Of a DNA stretch of 9,407 nt, positions 7,149-9,407 are shown one piece after another. The position numbers were made by a program, and so were the translations under genes. Source of the DNA: CBDTTM01 sp965363355 (lineage in GTDB: Bacteria; Bacillota; Negativicutes; Selenomonadales; Selenomonadaceae); the NCBI GenBank assembly GCA_965363355.1, contig CBDTTM010000090.1:1-9407 (forward strand), written 5' to 3'. Below the pieces are notes generated by a model that saw nothing but the letters and a program-made list of their open reading frames with translations, searched no databases and was not told the DNA's origin. Position 1 is the first letter of the stretch, and each line of letters opens with the position of its first letter.

Positions 7149-7538
7149 TCAATGTGCCGGAATTATATCCGTAGTTTCGGATGGGTCATCATTTTTTATT
7201 TCAATCATCAACTTATGCGGCAGGCAGACAAGTAACTGGCCAGGCGAGTTGATTGCTCCATCATTTACGCAGATTCGGTCGGGGCAGTCTGCATCGATGA
7301 TGCGAATGGAATGCTCATTTATTTCGATGATGTTATAACCAGATTCAGTTTTTATATCAATGCTGTCTAGACCCTGATGCGTTGACAGGTTGATGGTTTG
7401 ATAAATTTTGCCATCTAACGAGATTTCGGCATAATTGTCGTGTCCTTTTCCGGAATTTGATGCAATGAAAAATAACTCTGGCAGAAAAGATAAAAGCAAC
7501 AGGCCAGCGATGATGATGAAATCCCATTTTTTAAACAT
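7149..7538 (-). CDS. NusG domain II-containing membrane-anchored protein
   Basis: The product has 129 residues. One N-terminal hydrophobic anchor (about 7-27) is followed by a small beta domain of the NusG_II type. The diagnostic block runs from residue 85 to 113: CPDRICVNDGAINSPGQ (85-101), then VCLPHKLMIEI (104-114), with conserved C85, C90 and C105. It is not the transcription factor NusG; no KOW or NGN domain is present. The domain would lie outside the cytoplasm. Start ATG 7538 is chosen over the upstream in-frame ATG at 7556 because AAAGGAG sits 5 bases before it. It is the first gene of a two-gene unit with the Gx transporter. Function is unknown; a redox or cofactor-related role is inferred from the company of apbE and rnf and from the cysteines. 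Confidence 0.88.
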   Translation of the reverse strand: MFKKWDFIIIAGLLLLSFLPELFFIASNSGKGHDNYAEISLDGKIYQTINLSTHQGLDSIDIKTESGYNIIEINEHSIRIIDADCPDRICVNDGAINSPGQLLVCLPHKLMIEIKNDDPSETTDIIPAH

Positions 7539-7564
7539 AAAGGCTCCTTTGGTCATTTTGACAG

Positions 7565-7600
7565 AAACTACTACTATCCTAACATACTTTATGGTAGTTT
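7565..7600. promoter_or_regulatory. Dyad upstream of the NusG-II gene, possible operator
   Basis: AAACTAC (7565-7571) and GTAGTTT (7594-7600) are perfect inverted repeats separated by 22 bases. They lie 27-62 bases upstream of the NusG-II start codon, in the promoter region of the minus-strand unit. There is no T tract, so it is not a terminator. A weak minus-strand promoter (TTGCTT, 18 bases, TAAAGT) would have its -10 element inside this dyad. A plus-strand TTGACA at 7558-7563 with TAACAT at 7580-7585 (16-base spacer) is also possible. These are low-confidence readings. Confidence 0.3.
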
Positions 7601-7680
7601 AACAGCGTGAAGCAAAACTAAAATAGAACAAGAAGAAAATATAGAAAGAATAAATAGAATTTTAAAAATAATGAGTTTTA

Positions 7681-7702
7681 ATAGAGGGATTTCCCATTCT
7701 AT
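7681..7702. repeat. Short imperfect inverted repeat before the zinc-ribbon gene
   Basis: ATAGA-GGGA (7681-7689) and TCCC-AT-TCTAT (7692-7702) pair around a 2-base centre, with a 2-base bulge on the right arm. It lies about 45 bases before the start codon of the small zinc-ribbon gene. A -10-like TATAGT at 7718-7723 follows, but no matching -35 is visible. It could be an operator or a chance dyad in AT-rich DNA. Confidence 0.25.
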
Positions 7703-7744
7703 GGAGAAAAGAATTAGTATAGTATTGCTCATGGAGGGATGAAG

Positions 7745-7909
7745 ATGTTTTATGCGACTTGTCCAAATTGTGGTGCTCATTTAGAAGTTCATAAGCAGGA
7801 AATTGAACCTGGCCAGCAAGGCAGTGAAGAGGTATTATGTCCCAAATGCAAGGTAGTGGCGAAGAAAGTATTTCATCCTGGAATTTTCAGCGTACAGGTG
7901 AGAAGATAG
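7745..7909 (+). CDS. Small zinc-ribbon protein, 54 aa
   Basis: A 54-residue reading frame starts at ATG 7745, with GGAGGG (7733-7738) 6 bases upstream. It begins MFYATCPNCGAHLEV and has two knuckles, C6/C9 (CPNC) and C32/C35 (CPKC), separated by a glutamate/glutamine-rich linker; this is a complete zinc-ribbon fold signature. The C-terminus is a short basic beta-like stretch ending VQVRR. No signal peptide or membrane segment is present, so it should be cytoplasmic. The downstream bidirectional terminator and good ribosome binding site support a real gene. I do not recognise a named family. Small proteins of this kind may bind nucleic acid or a protein partner, but nothing here identifies the target. 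It is transcribed divergently from the NusG-II unit. Confidence 0.8.
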   Translation: MFYATCPNCGAHLEVHKQEIEPGQQGSEEVLCPKCKVVAKKVFHPGIFSVQVRR

Positions 7910-7920
7910 GAGTTTTAAGG

Positions 7921-7962
7921 AAAGAAAAAGCGCGGCAGAATATTTTGCCGTGCTTTTTCTTT
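7921..7962. terminator. Bidirectional terminator between the zinc-ribbon gene and the aminotransferase gene
   Basis: A 17-bp stem with one G-T pair joins 7921-7937 (AAAGAAAAAGCGCGGCA) and 7946-7962 (TGCCGTGCTTTTTCTTT) around an 8-base loop. The A-rich and T-rich flanks allow termination in both directions. It lies 11 bases after the zinc-ribbon stop and 5 bases beyond the aminotransferase stop. Confidence 0.9.
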
Positions 7963-7967
7963 TGCTT

Positions 7968-9137
7968 TCATGCAGATAGAATCTGACTTTGTGCAATTGC
8001 AGTGATGGCTTTTTTGAGCATTTCTTCGTTTTGGACCAAAGCAAGGCGAACAAAGCCTTCGCCCGAAGGGCCGAAAGCGCTGCCTGGGGTGACGATGACG
8101 CCGGCCTTGGCAATTAAATCTATGACAAAATCACTGGAGTTCGTGTAGTTTTCTGGAATCGGAGCCCAGACAAACATTGTCGAGGAAGGTTTTGGAATCT
8201 TCCAGCCGATTGCGTTGAGACCATCACAAAGAATGTCACGTCTGCATTCATAAGCTTTTCGTGTTTTTTCGACACAACTTTGGTCGTCAGAGATGGCGGC
8301 AACAGCGGCTTTTTGAATGGGGAGGAACATGCCATAATCCATGTTTGATTTCAACGTCTTAAGTGCCTGGACGATCTTGGCATTGCCGAGGCAAAAGCCG
8401 ATGCGAGCTCCGGCGAGTCCATAGGTTTTGGATAAAGAGTTGAATTCTATCCCGATATCCATTGCCCCGGGCGTTGATAAAAAACTGCCGCATGCATGTC
8501 CGTCAAAAACCAGCTCACTATAGGCATTATCATGAAGGACGATGATGTCATATTTTTTGGCGAAAGCGACCAATTCTTCATAAAAAGAAGCTGGAGCCAT
8601 CGCTGTAGTAGGGTTGTTTGGATAGGAGACAAGCATGAACTTGGCCTTTTGAGCAATATCTTCGGGAATATCTTTTAGGCAAATCAAATAATTATTTTCC
8701 TTTTTTTGCGGCATATAATAAAGTTTAGCTCCGGCAAGTTTTGGACCATCGGCGAAGACGGGGTAACATGGATCGGGAACAAGCACGACATCGCCTTCAT
8801 CGACGATGGCCAAAGAAATATGGGCAAGTCCTTCCTGGGAACCGAGCAAAGAGCAGACTTGAGTCTGAGGATCCAAATTTACATGATAACGTTTTTTGTA
8901 CCAAGCACTTACAGCTAAGAGCAGTTCTTGTTGGTCATGAAGGGCGTAGACATAGTTTTCTTTGGCAAGCGACGTCTCAGAAAGAACCTGACGAATATGT
9001 TCTGCTGGAGCGATATTTGGTGCACCTACGCTCAAATCGATGATTTGCTCACCACTAGCTTCTCTTTTTTGTCTGATTTCTGCAAGTGTAGAGAAGACGC
9101 CCTCGCCGAATTGTTTCATTCTTTTTGCAAGCTGCAT
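7968..9137 (-). CDS. Class I/II PLP-dependent aminotransferase, LL-diaminopimelate aminotransferase-like
   Basis: This is a 389-residue fold-type I aminotransferase. Visible PLP and substrate-site features are LGSQEG (98-103), the PDPCYPVF block (121-128), YPNNPT (172-177) with N175, HDNAYSEL (202-209) with D203 and Y206, NSLSKTYGLAGARIGF (233-248) with Schiff-base K237 and R245, and GFVRLAL (361-367) with the carboxylate-binding R364. The wording of these blocks, especially PDPCYP, KKYDIIVLHDNAYSEL and FGPSGEGFVR, is closest to the DapL/AlaC group. DapL makes LL-diaminopimelate from tetrahydrodipicolinate for lysine and peptidoglycan, but related members act on other amino acids, so the substrate is not certain. 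AGGAGG (9147-9152) lies 9 bases before ATG 9137. No clear promoter is seen upstream. It appears monocistronic and ends at a bidirectional terminator. Confidence 0.88.
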   Translation of the reverse strand: MQLAKRMKQFGEGVFSTLAEIRQKREASGEQIIDLSVGAPNIAPAEHIRQVLSETSLAKENYVYALHDQQELLLAVSAWYKKRYHVNLDPQTQVCSLLGSQEGLAHISLAIVDEGDVVLVPDPCYPVFADGPKLAGAKLYYMPQKKENNYLICLKDIPEDIAQKAKFMLVSYPNNPTTAMAPASFYEELVAFAKKYDIIVLHDNAYSELVFDGHACGSFLSTPGAMDIGIEFNSLSKTYGLAGARIGFCLGNAKIVQALKTLKSNMDYGMFLPIQKAAVAAISDDQSCVEKTRKAYECRRDILCDGLNAIGWKIPKPSSTMFVWAPIPENYTNSSDFVIDLIAKAGVIVTPGSAFGPSGEGFVRLALVQNEEMLKKAITAIAQSQILSA

Positions 9138-9308
9138 ATGTATTTTCCTCCTGGAATTTATTTAATTTTATTAACAAAAAAAGTCTATAATATACAACTA
9201 TATCATATTGCAGATTAAAAATAAAAATAAAATACAAACATTTGCTTCCTGGAAAATACCTGTTTTGTTAGGGGCAGAGTAGGTCCTAAAAAAACATAAA
9301 ATAAAGGA

Positions 9309-9337
9309 TTGACAAAGGATCTTGTTAAAGGTATAAT
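9309..9337 (+). promoter_or_regulatory. Consensus sigma-70 promoter for tRNA-Pro
   Basis: TTGACA (9309-9314) and TATAAT (9332-9337) are both exact consensus and are separated by exactly 17 bases. The tRNA begins at 9353, so transcription would start about 7-9 bases upstream of it. Such strong promoters are expected for stable RNA genes. Confidence 0.9.
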
Positions 9338-9352
9338 ATATTTTGTGGTTGA

Positions 9353-9407
9353 CGGGGCATGGCTCAGTTTGGTAGAGTACCTGGCTTGGGACCAGGGGGT
9401 CGCAGGT
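9353..9407 (+). tRNA. tRNA-Pro (TGG), 3' end cut by window
   Basis: The acceptor 5' strand CGGGGCA (9353-9359), T8, D-stem GCTC/GAGT (9362-9365 and 9375-9378), anticodon stem CCTGG/CCAGG (9380-9384 and 9392-9396) and loop CTTGGGA with anticodon TGG (9387-9389) are visible. The variable loop and the 5' strand of the T stem (GCAGG, 9402-9406) follow. The 3' third lies beyond the window. An initial C and the TGG anticodon are typical of bacterial tRNA-Pro. Confidence 0.95.

Noticed and set aside
9268..9290. TTAGG/CCTAA inverted repeat upstream of the tRNA promoter as a terminator
   Set aside because: The stem is only 5 bp, and the adjacent tract is A on the plus strand and T before the hairpin on the minus strand, so the polarity is wrong for termination in either direction.
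9138..9308. Riboswitch or T-box leader upstream of the aminotransferase gene
   Set aside because: The sequence is mostly A/T runs with no strong stem, no T-box-like motif and no anti-terminator/terminator pair; I see no supported element or clear minus-strand promoter in it.
1..9407. Mobile element, CRISPR, toxin-antitoxin or defence system
   Set aside because: No transposase or integrase motif, no direct-repeat array, no terminal inverted repeats and no unexplained gene cluster were found; nearly all sequence is accounted for by recognised genes. The tRNA-Pro at the edge could serve as an integration site, but no att-like duplication is visible here.

Overview
The window reads as a piece of chromosome from an anaerobic Bacillota bacterium. 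The evidence is a clostridial-type rnfCDGEAB order, a cluster-rich ferredoxin-like RnfB, a NusG-domain-II plus Gx-transporter pair, strong AGGAGG-type ribosome binding sites and moderate GC content. A member of the Negativicutes is plausible, but that is a guess from overall flavour and not something a marker here proves.

Positions 1-5396 (+ strand) hold the 3' end of an rseC/mucC-like gene, followed by a complete Rnf operon: rnfC, rnfD, rnfG, rnfE, rnfA and rnfB. The genes are tightly packed, with a 4-nt overlap (rnfD/rnfG), a 1-nt gap (rnfG/rnfE) and a 1-nt overlap (rnfE/rnfA). Rnf is a membrane-bound, ion-pumping ferredoxin:NAD+ oxidoreductase. A strong hairpin terminator follows rnfB. Next comes apbE (5505-6545), a lipoprotein FAD:protein FMN transferase that would attach FMN to the threonines seen in RnfD (T173) and RnfG (T161).

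Positions 6546-7538 (- strand) hold a two-gene unit that converges on apbE: a NusG-domain-II membrane-anchored protein, then a Gx transporter / heptaprenyl-diphosphate-synthase-component-I-like membrane protein. A bidirectional terminator lies between this unit and apbE. Positions 7745-7909 (+) hold a 54-residue two-CxxC zinc-ribbon protein. It converges, across a second bidirectional terminator, on a DapL-like class I/II aminotransferase (7968-9137, -). The window ends inside a tRNA-Pro(TGG) gene driven by a perfect-consensus sigma-70 promoter.

Most of the window is recognisable core metabolism; I see no mobile element, CRISPR array or defence cassette. The most notable anomaly is in RnfE. 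The second of the two cysteines expected to help ligate the membrane iron-sulfur cluster shared with RnfA is replaced by alanine, while both RnfA cysteines are intact.
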